From Halomonas alkalisoli (GTDB lineage Bacteria > Pseudomonadota > Gammaproteobacteria > Pseudomonadales > Halomonadaceae), in NCBI RefSeq assembly GCF_021412585.1, contig NZ_JAKCMI010000044.1, positions 264,978-328,977 of the forward strand: a stretch of 64,000 nucleotides of DNA, written 5' to 3'. Position numbers and translations under genes: made by a program. The notes beneath the pieces are model-generated. The model had not been told where the DNA came from. It saw only the letters and a list, made by a program, of their open reading frames with translations, and did no database searches. Shown one piece after another: positions 1 through 7,090 of this stretch (positions are counted from its first letter, which is position 1; each line of letters opens with the position of its first letter).

Positions 1-1
1 G

Positions 2-742
2 ATCGACGATAATCCGGCAGCTGGTTTGAAGCCTGCCAAGGTGAAGGCGCGGCCCGGTAAGCCGAGAGAGCGGCACCTCGAATTGCCAGAGCTGCGCGAC
101 CTGTGGATGGCTATTGATGATAACCGTACGGCAGAGGGATTGGCCGCTACAGCGATGCTGTCCCTGTCCGTGGCAAACGCTATCAAGCTACTGATACTCA
201 CCGGCACCCGCCGAGGCGAGGTTGCTGGTATGCGCTGGTCTGAGGTGAAGCGCGATACATGGATGATCCCTGGCGAGCGAACCAAGAACGCCAAGCCGCA
301 CAAAGTTTATCTTGCGCCGCTGGCACTGGAGTTACTGCGCGAGCAGCGCCAGCTATCCAGCGGCGACTATGTGTTTGAATCGACCCGCGATGCCGGCAAG
401 CCTATCCACTACGACACAATCACAACCGCCGTCGCTCGGCTTCAAGGTCGCGCCCGCAAGGATCACGACGAGACCGCGCCGCTATATCACCACGAGCACT
501 TCACAACGCACGACCTGCGCCGCACCTGTGCAACGCTTTGGACGAAAACATTTATGGCTGACCCGCTGCTAGTGGATGCGATGCTTTCACACTCGCCGCC
601 TAGACTGCTGGGAACATACAACAGGGACCGGCGCTGGGATATGCAAGTTGATATCTGGAAACGCTGGGGCGCGACCGTTAACGACATGGTCGCCAATGAT
701 CCGGGCGCTAATGTCGTTTCTCTGCGTGGAGGTGTGGCGTAA
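2..742 (+). CDS. Tyrosine-type site-specific integrase, 5' end outside the window
   Basis: Catalytic part of a phage-type tyrosine recombinase, which would integrate and excise the element that follows. The frame is open to the window edge, and the residues before the first possible internal start (TTG at 26) already read like integrase sequence (NPAAGLKPA), so the gene is partial. Numbering from that TTG: the first catalytic Arg lies in GTRRGEVAG (residues 60-68), the H-x-x-R box in THDLRRT (161-167), a further His in LSHS (189), and the Tyr nucleophile in GTYNR (198). The order and spacing fit the family. It overlaps the next gene by one base. Whether attL lies just upstream cannot be seen. 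Confidence 0.93.
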   Translation: MDDNPAAGLKPAKVKARPGKPRERHLELPELRDLWMAIDDNRTAEGLAATAMLSLSVANAIKLLILTGTRRGEVAGMRWSEVKRDTWMIPGERTKNAKPHKVYLAPLALELLREQRQLSSGDYVFESTRDAGKPIHYDTITTAVARLQGRARKDHDETAPLYHHEHFTTHDLRRTCATLWTKTFMADPLLVDAMLSHSPPRLLGTYNRDRRWDMQVDIWKRWGATVNDMVANDPGANVVSLRGGVA

Positions 743-1260
743 TGAAGCATGAAGCGCTCAAGTACTTAGAGGAGCATGAGCTGGCGAAAGCCGCTATGAA
801 GGCAACAGGCCGTTCTTTCAGTGAGCTAGTGTCTGGAATCAAGGTCGAACCGAATGAGGCGTTATCCCCTGAAAGCTGGATGATGTCCTGGCCCGGCGAC
901 CTGATACCGCCAGAGAAGCTGACAGACGTTCACCCGCTGGCCGTGCTGTTTTGGTTCTACACGGATGAATCATGGGATCACCCGGCCCAGCGGGAGCTAG
1001 CAGCCAACTACCTGACAAAGCAGGAATTGGCACTTACTTACTCTGATGGTGTTGCTGTGAAGCGTGGGCGGGCCGAAGGGGGGAGGAACACCGGAAAGAG
1101 ACGCAAAGAAGATGCGGACAGGCTTCGTGCTGATATTGTTAAAAAATGGCATGCGCTTTCGACTATGCCCGAGCAAAATAGGTCAAGTGCTATCGCTGCT
1201 CGTCTTGGCATCACTCCTAAGCATGTCAGGGACGTGCTCAGAAAAGCGAACCTGAGGTAA
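742..1260 (+). CDS. Hypothetical protein with C-terminal helix-turn-helix-like segment
   Basis: 172-residue protein not recognised as a named family. The start overlaps the integrase stop (TAATG) and has a strong ribosome site (ggaggtg), so the two genes are probably co-translated. The middle is rich in Trp and acidic residues; residues 108-130 are very basic. The C terminus (AIAARLGITPKHVRDVLRK) reads like a helix-turn-helix, suggesting DNA binding. Position between integrase and the AlpA-like gene suggests a role in element regulation or excision, which is inference only. Confidence 0.75.
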   Translation: MKHEALKYLEEHELAKAAMKATGRSFSELVSGIKVEPNEALSPESWMMSWPGDLIPPEKLTDVHPLAVLFWFYTDESWDHPAQRELAANYLTKQELALTYSDGVAVKRGRAEGGRNTGKRRKEDADRLRADIVKKWHALSTMPEQNRSSAIAARLGITPKHVRDVLRKANLR

Positions 1261-1282
1261 GCGTCGATATTATCACAACCGC

Positions 1283-1316
1283 GAACCTTGGCAGTGTCCT
1301 ATAACTGCCGAGGTTC
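1283..1316 (+). promoter_or_regulatory. 13-bp hairpin covering the ribosome site of the AlpA-like gene
   Basis: Arms 1283-1295 (GAACCTTGGCAGT) and 1304-1316 (ACTGCCGAGGTTC) pair over all 13 positions, with one U-G wobble, around an 8-base loop. The only purine-rich Shine-Dalgarno-like stretch before the ATG at 1321 (cgaggt) sits in the right arm. No T-run follows, so a plain terminator is less likely than translational control or a protein-binding operator. Confidence 0.6.
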
Positions 1317-1320
1317 ACCA

Positions 1321-1596
1321 ATGAACACCCAAGCCGATTCCTTAAATACATCGCAATACCTTAATAGCCCAAGCGACAACCGTGCCACTAAAGCACCGCC
1401 CGCAAGGCGTGCCCCGTCCACCTTCCTGAAAGACCTTGAAGCCTGTGAACGCTACGGCGTTGCCCGTTCAACGTGGTGGCGCTGGCTATCCGAAGGCGTC
1501 ATTCCTCCCCCCATCAAAATTGGCCCCCGCGCTACTCGCTGGCGCTTGTCTGACCTTGAACGCTGGGAACAGCAGCGTGAGGAGGCCGCCCAATGA
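1321..1596 (+). CDS. AlpA-family excisionase/transcriptional regulator
   Basis: 91-residue MerR-like winged-helix protein of the AlpA type that controls excision and early genes in P4-like satellites. The core after residue 40 reads LEACERYGVARSTWWRWLSE, then GVIPPPIKIGPRATRWRLSD, then LERWEQQR, which is the classic AlpA layout: recognition helix, wing with P-x-K-I-G-x-R, and the W-R-x-x-D-L-x-x-W end. The longer TTG reading at 1288 would begin inside the hairpin and is less likely. The first 35 residues are polar and probably disordered. It overlaps the next gene by 4 bases (ATGA). Confidence 0.88.
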   Translation: MNTQADSLNTSQYLNSPSDNRATKAPPARRAPSTFLKDLEACERYGVARSTWWRWLSEGVIPPPIKIGPRATRWRLSDLERWEQQREEAAQ

Positions 1597-1865
1597 ACAC
1601 GCGCCTTATCCGCCTGGCAGAGAAACTTTCCCAAGGTCCGATTACTCGGGAGCAAGCCGACCGCATCGCGCCCGCTAGCAATGGCCCGCACTATATCGGG
1701 GCTTTGCGCCGCCGCCTAGATATTGAACTCGATTGTGAGCGAGTCCCGTATATCACCGTGGATGGTCAGTCCACATGGTATGGACGGTATGTCCCGACAC
1801 AGGAAGAGCGTCAGAAACTGAGGGAGTTCGTTATCGAGCAGCAGGGAGGCGCTAATGATGCTTGA
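1593..1865 (+). CDS. Small hypothetical element protein, possible DNA-binding
   Basis: 90 residues beginning MNTRLIRLAEKLSQGPITRE. The N-terminal 50 residues look like a small helical domain (LAEKLSQGPITREQADRIAP then NGPHYIGALRRRL), as in short winged-helix proteins beside phage primases that sense element state. ATGA overlap with the AlpA-like gene and an 11-base overlap with the primase gene put it in one translational unit. No named family is recognised. Confidence 0.75.
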   Translation: MNTRLIRLAEKLSQGPITREQADRIAPASNGPHYIGALRRRLDIELDCERVPYITVDGQSTWYGRYVPTQEERQKLREFVIEQQGGANDA

Positions 1866-4656
1866 ACAAAAGAAAAGCCCCGCATCGGCTGGCACCGTCT
1901 GCGAGGCTCAAGATATGTCGTCTGATACCAATGATAGCAGCACTATGGCCACGCTGACCATCATCAACTCAATCAATCCTAAGCACCTGGCAAAACGTTA
2001 TCGGCTTGATGATGACGGTGGTCTAGAGAAGTCGTCAGGCGGTGAGTTGATTACTGGTAATGCCGAGGTTGTTGCCGTATCTAGCTTAACGGAGTTTGCG
2101 GCGCTGCTGGTGTCGCTTTCACCGAATCAGGCACTCACTTATGGCGCACCTGAGCGCGATACCGTCAAGATCGTAACCAAAAGCCAATGGCTCAAGATGG
2201 GGCGCCCTGATGGCGCCGTGCCAAGGTCAAAGGAGGCGTTCTCATGGCCGGCTGGCGCTGGCGTCATGATGGCCGACTATGACCCTGGTGCAGTTGGTGA
2301 AGTGCTCGACCGCGATACGCTGCTGGTCAATCTGCGTGAGGCGGTGCCGGCACTGGCTGACTACGCCGCCCTGTGGTGGCCATCGTCATCGAGTCATATC
2401 ACCCGCACTGATACCGGCGACGACCTGACCGGACTTCGTGGGCAGCGTCTGTACTGGCATGTAGCGGATGCAAGCGACATACCCCGCGCCGGTAAGGCCC
2501 TGGAAACTTATCTTTGGGCCGCAGGCTTTGGCTGGATCGAAGTTGGCGCCGCTGGCCAGCTACTCAAACGAACCTTGATTGATAGCAGCGTCTGGCAGCC
2601 TAACCGGCTCGACTTCGCGGCTGGTGCGGCCTGTACGGCTCCACTTGAACAGCGCCGAGGCGATCCGGCGCTATTCGATGGCGTGGCCATCATGGATACC
2701 CGAGCGGCGATTCCAGACCCTAGTCCGGCGACAGTCGCGGCTGCTGAGAAAGCGATTCTTGAGGCCAAGCAAGAAGCCGCACCCGAAGCTAACGCCATGC
2801 GGGAGGTCTATGTCGAGGATCGTGCTATCGAGATGGCTGGCGCTGGTGCTGATGATGATGCACTAGAGCTATGCCGCGCTGTGGTTGCCCGCGCATTGGA
2901 TCACTCGACCTTGGCCGGTGACTTCCCGTTGACGGTGGTGCTTGATGGTAATGCGCAGCACGCTGTCACCGTTGGCCATGTGCTCGACAACCCCGAGCGG
3001 TATCACGGCTGCCTGACGCTCGACCCTATCGAGCCCGACTATGAAGGATCGAAGGTTGTCGGCAAGCTGTACCTGATGGGATCGCGCCCACGCCTGTACT
3101 CATTCGCGCATGGTGGTCGCACCTTCCAGCTAACCCGACCCCCGGCCCGCGTTGAGCTGGTTAAGGGCCGCACCGTGGATGCTGTCGAGCAAGTGCTGAC
3201 GCTGATGCGCAAGGCGCCCGATGTGTTCGATTTTGGCGGCCCGTTGGTGACTGTGAGCAGCGGGCAGGTTCATCCCGTTGATGAGCATGCCCTAAAACAC
3301 TGGCTAGGCGGTACAACTCAATTTTGGCGGCTGCATCGCACCCCGAAGGGGCAAATGGTCGACGTGCTGGAAGATCCGCCGACTGCGATTGCAAAGCAAC
3401 TGTTATCGCTTGGGCAGCGTCGTCAACTGAAGCGCCTGGAAGGCGTCATCACAGCGCCTACACTCCGACCCGATGGCTCGATCCTGAATCAACCGGGCTT
3501 TGACGAGCTGACCGGGCTGCTGCTGGAGGCGGACAGCGATGACCTATACCCGGTGCCTAGCAAGCCAACGGCTGATGACGTCGAGCAGGCGCTAGAACGG
3601 CTGATGCGCCCGTTCGCAGACTTCCCGCTTGTCGGTGCTGTGGATCGTGGCGTTTTGCTGGCAGCACTGCTGACAGCGGCTGTGCGTCCGGTGCTGGATA
3701 CTGCGCCGGCTTTTGGCTTCGATGCCCCCGTTCAGGGTAGCGGCAAGACGCTGTTGGCCAAGTGCATTGCGGTACTCTCGCTGGGCGAAGTTCCGACCGT
3801 ATGGCCGCATACCCACGCACGCGATGACGAGGAAATCCGCAAGCGCATCATGACAATTCTGATGACAGGCACCCGCGCTGTTATCTGGGATAACGTCATC
3901 GGCGTGTTTGATAGCGCCGCGCTGGCCGGCTGCCTGACGTCGAGCCACTACTCTGACCGGATACTAGGTAGGACTGGTGCCGCCAATGTCCCGAGCAAAG
4001 CCATGTGGCTGCTGACGGGCAACAACCTGACCCTTGCCGGCGACCTGCCGCGCCGAGTGCTCAAGTGCCGAATCGATCCTGAGATGGATAGGCCGTTCGC
4101 TCGACAGTTCGACCTCGACCCCGAGGCGTATTGCAAACGGCATCGTCAGCAGATGATAGCGGATGCCTTGACTATCATTCGCGCCTGGCTGCTGTCAGGT
4201 GCGGCGCCTGCCCCGGGCAGCATGGCCAGCTTCGAGGGCTGGGATTCGATGGTGAGGCAGCCTGTCGCCTGGATTAGTCGAGAGTTCGACGAGTATGCCG
4301 ACCCGATGGAGGCAGTAGACGCCGCCCAGGCCGCCGACCCTGAGCAGGAACAGCTAGATGCTTTATTGTCATCGCTGGCCGATGTATTCGGCTCCGAGCC
4401 ATTCGCCAGTAAAGACGTCAGGCGCGTGCTCGACCGCTGTGCGGATGCTAGCCGCCCTGGTATTGAGCCTCTGCCCGGTGACGAGCAACAGGCGCTTGCC
4501 GATACGATGGAGGAGTTCCGGGCAGGGCGGCTGCTAACCGCTAGAAGCATCGCCAAGGTTCTGCAATTCCGGGCCGACCGCGTGTGCAATGGCCGACGAT
4601 TACGCAAACGGCAGGGACGAGCAAAGCAAACCGTTTGGGTAGTTGAGAATATTTAG
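1855..4656 (+). CDS. Primase/helicase-like replication protein of a mobile element
   Basis: 933-residue two-part replication protein. The N-terminal third contains an acidic MADYDPG motif and a WWPSSSSHI stretch followed by RLYWHVADASDIPR and LLKRTLIDSSVWQPNRLDF, resembling the primase-polymerase domains fused to element helicases. The C-terminal half is an ATPase: Walker A QGSGKT with Lys631, a Walker B-like VIWDN (Asp679), a sensor-like TGNN near 723 and an arginine-finger-like PRRV. Together these suggest the element primes and unwinds its own origin, as P4 alpha does. Start at 1855 or the next ATG at 1858. A perfect terminator follows the stop, ending the integrase-proximal operon. Confidence 0.85.
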   Translation: MMLEQKKSPASAGTVCEAQDMSSDTNDSSTMATLTIINSINPKHLAKRYRLDDDGGLEKSSGGELITGNAEVVAVSSLTEFAALLVSLSPNQALTYGAPERDTVKIVTKSQWLKMGRPDGAVPRSKEAFSWPAGAGVMMADYDPGAVGEVLDRDTLLVNLREAVPALADYAALWWPSSSSHITRTDTGDDLTGLRGQRLYWHVADASDIPRAGKALETYLWAAGFGWIEVGAAGQLLKRTLIDSSVWQPNRLDFAAGAACTAPLEQRRGDPALFDGVAIMDTRAAIPDPSPATVAAAEKAILEAKQEAAPEANAMREVYVEDRAIEMAGAGADDDALELCRAVVARALDHSTLAGDFPLTVVLDGNAQHAVTVGHVLDNPERYHGCLTLDPIEPDYEGSKVVGKLYLMGSRPRLYSFAHGGRTFQLTRPPARVELVKGRTVDAVEQVLTLMRKAPDVFDFGGPLVTVSSGQVHPVDEHALKHWLGGTTQFWRLHRTPKGQMVDVLEDPPTAIAKQLLSLGQRRQLKRLEGVITAPTLRPDGSILNQPGFDELTGLLLEADSDDLYPVPSKPTADDVEQALERLMRPFADFPLVGAVDRGVLLAALLTAAVRPVLDTAPAFGFDAPVQGSGKTLLAKCIAVLSLGEVPTVWPHTHARDDEEIRKRIMTILMTGTRAVIWDNVIGVFDSAALAGCLTSSHYSDRILGRTGAANVPSKAMWLLTGNNLTLAGDLPRRVLKCRIDPEMDRPFARQFDLDPEAYCKRHRQQMIADALTIIRAWLLSGAAPAPGSMASFEGWDSMVRQPVAWISREFDEYADPMEAVDAAQAADPEQEQLDALLSSLADVFGSEPFASKDVRRVLDRCADASRPGIEPLPGDEQQALADTMEEFRAGRLLTARSIAKVLQFRADRVCNGRRLRKRQGRAKQTVWVVENI

Positions 4657-4660
4657 CAAC

Positions 4661-4685
4661 AAGGGGCCGAAAGGCCCCTTTTCTT
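4661..4685 (+). terminator. Intrinsic terminator after the primase/helicase gene
   Basis: Eight-base-pair stem aaggggcc/ggcccctt with a GAAA tetraloop, followed directly by ttcttg so that the stem and tail give a run of Ts. It starts four bases after the stop codon. Confidence 0.93.
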
Positions 4686-4694
4686 GTGCTAAGT

Positions 4695-4808
4695 GGTGGC
4701 TTTGGTGGCTTTGGTGGCTTTGTTTCCCGGCGTCATGAGCTACTGATAGAAGTCTATGTCGATAGTATTTGGGGGGAAATTGAAGCCACCACAGCCACCA
4801 CAACCACC
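4695..4808 (+). repeat. Iterated 9-mer with inverted degenerate copy; candidate replication origin
   Basis: Three perfect tandem copies of GGTGGCTTT at 4695-4721, and on the opposite strand a degenerate copy at 4783-4808 (AAGCCACC, CAGCCACC, CAACCACC). The two 26-base arms match at 23 positions, with 62 bases between them containing an A/T-richer stretch. Short iterons flanking AT-rich DNA next to a primase/helicase gene are typical of satellite and plasmid origins. The function is inferred. Confidence 0.6.
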
Positions 4809-4877
4809 ATTTGAGAACGACAAGGGAACCCCTTCCCCTGGAGCCTGTAAACCACGCCCGGTCAAACTTGAAGATGC

Positions 4878-4913
4878 TTGCATCCCTGCTCTCATGCCTA
4901 TATCATAGATATA
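4878..4913 (+). promoter_or_regulatory. Sigma-70-like promoter with palindrome over the -10
   Basis: TTGCAT at 4878-4883 and TATCAT at 4901-4906 are separated by 17 bases. The -10 lies inside the inverted repeat TATATC-ATA-GATATA (4899-4913), a likely repressor site. It would drive the 4938 and 5153 genes. Confidence 0.55.
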
Positions 4914-4937
4914 ACATCGACGATACAAGGTGGTCCC

Positions 4938-5156
4938 ATGCAATACGATTCTAACGATCTTACCCGCCGCGCCATGGCCGCACACTTTCGCGCTGGTAAT
5001 CGCGACCAGCCGGGTAACGATAGCGACGTGATGGAGATCGAGGGTCGCGTCTATGTGGTCCTGCGCAACGTCAATGGCATCCTTAACGTGTACCGCCTGA
5101 CCAGTCAGGGCAAATTGCGGGTGCTGCGTCGCTGGCCGCCGGAGATGAAATCATGA
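4938..5156 (+). CDS. Small hypothetical protein upstream of the ART-like gene
   Basis: 72 residues from the ATG at 4938, preceded by aaggtgg; a longer upstream reading would run through the promoter and is rejected. Sequence features: a basic and acidic N terminus, then EIEGRVYVVLRNVNGILNVYRL, a strand-rich segment, then RRWPPEM. No family recognised. The ATGA overlap with the ADP-ribosyltransferase-like gene suggests the two act together, for example as a partner or an antidote; this is inference. Confidence 0.72.
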   Translation: MQYDSNDLTRRAMAAHFRAGNRDQPGNDSDVMEIEGRVYVVLRNVNGILNVYRLTSQGKLRVLRRWPPEMKS

Positions 5157-5734
5157 GCATCGAAAAACTCACCCCGGAATGGGGGGAGGCGTTCCTGGCC
5201 GATACGCTTGCGGGAGATACTGAAGCCGCTTTAAACCTGTGCGTGGCTATGGGCAACCAGCAGCGAGGGGAGGCAGCCGTAGCTTTATGGGAAATGGGCA
5301 TACCGGCTCCCGCTTACCGCGCCTTTCTTCAGCTCGCATGGGAGCATGATTACCAGCACGTCATAGAAGCTGCGTTCTTGCGCCCTGTCGAAGTTTCCGA
5401 GCTGTTCGACTACGCAGACTTCGACACCAGCGCATTACCTGAACGCCTAACCGTTTGGCGAGGCACAGCAGGCATTGACTATGAAGCCGCCGCCGCTGGC
5501 CTCTCATGGACCACTAACCGCCGCATGGCGTGCTGGTTCGCCATGCGCTACGCCGACAGGCTGGGAAGCCCGCTAGTGCTGCGCAGAGAGGTCCGCCGCG
5601 AAGACGTGGCCATGTACTCCAATGAGCGGGTGGAAGGTGAAGTAGTGCTGTTAGATGAGCCTGACGAGTTGCCGGAAGTAGACGGCACCATCGAGGAGTG
5701 GCGACAGTTATTCAAGGAGGAGGAGGGTGCATGA
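5153..5734 (+). CDS. ADP-ribosyltransferase-like (R-S-E class) phage protein
   Basis: 193-residue protein with an all-helical first half and a second half carrying the three signature pieces of arginine-type ADP-ribosyltransferases in order: an Arg in LTVWRGT (R103), a Ser-Trp-Thr-Thr strand motif (118-121) followed by RRMACWFAMRYA, and an E-x-E in VEGEVVLL (E161/E163). In the family these hold NAD and provide the catalytic Glu. Related small proteins of this shape are common in phages and can modify host or rival-phage proteins. The activity is inferred from motifs, not shown. Translationally coupled to the gene before it. Nothing recognisable lies in 5735-5913. Confidence 0.62.
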   Translation: MSIEKLTPEWGEAFLADTLAGDTEAALNLCVAMGNQQRGEAAVALWEMGIPAPAYRAFLQLAWEHDYQHVIEAAFLRPVEVSELFDYADFDTSALPERLTVWRGTAGIDYEAAAAGLSWTTNRRMACWFAMRYADRLGSPLVLRREVRREDVAMYSNERVEGEVVLLDEPDELPEVDGTIEEWRQLFKEEEGA

Positions 5735-5913
5735 GCAAGCTGGCGGAAAGGAACGGGTAGGCGGAGGCAACGCCAGAGAGAGGACAGAGCATCCGCCATA
5801 CCGATTGGCTATTCAATGGGTTACAGGGTGAAAATCAATACACCCACCATGCGACCTACCATAGAGATGCAAAGCGACCGTCTGCACCACCTGATACCCA
5901 CGCTGACAACACG

Positions 5914-6231
5914 CTATTTGTCCCAAGGGGCTGGCGATAAATTGAACTCAATTTTCAAGTCTTCTCGATAATCAATCAGGGCAGCGGCATCAAAGCTATG
6001 CCCCCTTACAAAAGCCCGCGCATTGCCCAGATACTCACCATCTTCCGAATAGATTCGCAATCTTATGCGAGCTGATTCACAAGTTGTCACGCCCGATATA
6101 ATCATACCCCCGCCGAACCCTGGCTCTCCTACCGGCACCCAATCCTCTACCTCGCAATCATCGACGGCATGTGCATTGACTCCGAGTGCTGCCGTCAAGA
6201 GTGCCCCCGCTATCGCCACTGTATTTTTCAT
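5914..6231 (-). CDS. Small exported protein (moron-like), unknown function
   Basis: 105 residues with a clear signal peptide: MKN, hydrophobic VAIAGALLTAALG, and a cleavage site near NAHA-VD. The mature part is about 85 residues with two Cys (DDCEVEDW and TTCESARI) that could form a disulfide, and beta-rich sequence ending FNLSPAPWDK. Product would sit in the periplasm. It is the only gene on this strand inside the element, typical of a moron expressed from the integrated state. A 6-bp hairpin (6269-6286) lies upstream. Superinfection exclusion is one possible role, unproven. Confidence 0.65.
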   Translation of the reverse strand: MKNTVAIAGALLTAALGVNAHAVDDCEVEDWVPVGEPGFGGGMIISGVTTCESARIRLRIYSEDGEYLGNARAFVRGHSFDAAALIDYREDLKIEFNLSPAPWDK

Positions 6232-6370
6232 GCTGTTCCTCTGCGTTTGCTTATATTCGACTTGCTGACCCTACCTGAGCGTAGGGGCTGAATCCATGCT
6301 GCGTTCGCAGCAAATTCAAGATTATTCCTATTATCGTGATTTTTTGGTGATAGGCACCTGCTACTGCCTG

Positions 6371-6412
6371 TTGTCATCCTGATAGAATTTAACTATAATG
6401 GTTGTAGTTAAA
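6371..6412 (+). promoter_or_regulatory. Strong sigma-70 promoter with overlapping operator
   Basis: TTGTCA (6371-6376), 17-base spacer, TATAAT (6394-6399). A perfect inverted repeat TTTAACTA (6388-6395) and TAGTTAAA (6405-6412) with a 9-base spacer straddles the -10, so a dimeric repressor bound here would block polymerase. It precedes the late-like operon starting at 6427. Confidence 0.8.
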
Positions 6413-6426
6413 CGAGGATTCTGGCT

Positions 6427-6840
6427 ATGACCGAACGACTATCCGACGGCAAATGGAAACCAGGCGTTTCTGGTAATCCAGCAGGCCGTCCGAAATCGGC
6501 AACCACTGAGTTACGCCGTCAGCTTTCCGAGCATGGCCCCGCCTTGGCTGCAAAGGCCGTCGAGTTGGCCCTAGCTGGAGATTCGACCGCGCTGCGTATC
6601 TGCCTTGACCGCATATCGCCCACGCTCAAAGCACAGCCCGCGCCTATCAGCGTGAGCCTTGAAGGGGCCGAGGGTTTGGCAGGCGTGAGCCGCCGCCTGG
6701 TGGATGCTGCCGCGTCTGGTGAGATCCCCGCCGATGTTGCGAGCCAGCTTGTCGGCGCCTTGGGTCAAGTGGCTCGTATCACCGAGATTGACGAGCTAGA
6801 ACGCCGACTGGCGAAGCTGGAGGAAGCTGCTAATGGCTGA
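6427..6840 (+). CDS. DUF5681-domain protein (phage small-terminase-associated)
   Basis: 137 residues opening with the hallmark KWKPGVSGNPAGRPKSA, the DUF5681 motif found in proteins next to phage terminases, followed by helices (TTELRRQLSEHGPALAAKAV, DSTALRICLDRISP) and a C-terminal helix rich in Glu and Leu. In phages this domain often occupies the small-terminase position and may bind DNA. Here no large terminase follows, which is odd. First gene after the regulated promoter at 6371. Confidence 0.78.
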   Translation: MTERLSDGKWKPGVSGNPAGRPKSATTELRRQLSEHGPALAAKAVELALAGDSTALRICLDRISPTLKAQPAPISVSLEGAEGLAGVSRRLVDAAASGEIPADVASQLVGALGQVARITEIDELERRLAKLEEAANG

Positions 6841-7090
6841 CCAAACCCCCGCCCAGGTAAAGCGCCTTGTTAAGCGCCTTCGCAAGATGGCCGAGCAAGA
6901 TGAAGTTACCGCAATTGCCGCCTTGCTCGATATTGCCCGCTACAACCGACCGGCTAACGGACATGAGTACCTGCCGACCGAGGTTGAACAGCATGGCCTT
7001 GTGTGGCGCCTTGCCCGCATGGCAGAGGCGGGCGACGAGTTAGCCATAACCGCTATTGCGAGCCTTCGCCGCAAGGAAGGCCTCTCATGA
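6833..7090 (+). CDS. Small hypothetical helical protein
   Basis: 85 residues, mostly helical with a basic N terminus (QVKRLVKRLRKMAEQDE). It contains two similar short units, EVTAIAALLDIARY and ELAITAIASLRRK, suggesting an internal duplication. It overlaps the DUF5681 gene by 8 bases and the tape-measure-like gene by 4, so it belongs to that translation unit. No family recognised. Confidence 0.68.
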   Translation: MADQTPAQVKRLVKRLRKMAEQDEVTAIAALLDIARYNRPANGHEYLPTEVEQHGLVWRLARMAEAGDELAITAIASLRRKEGLS

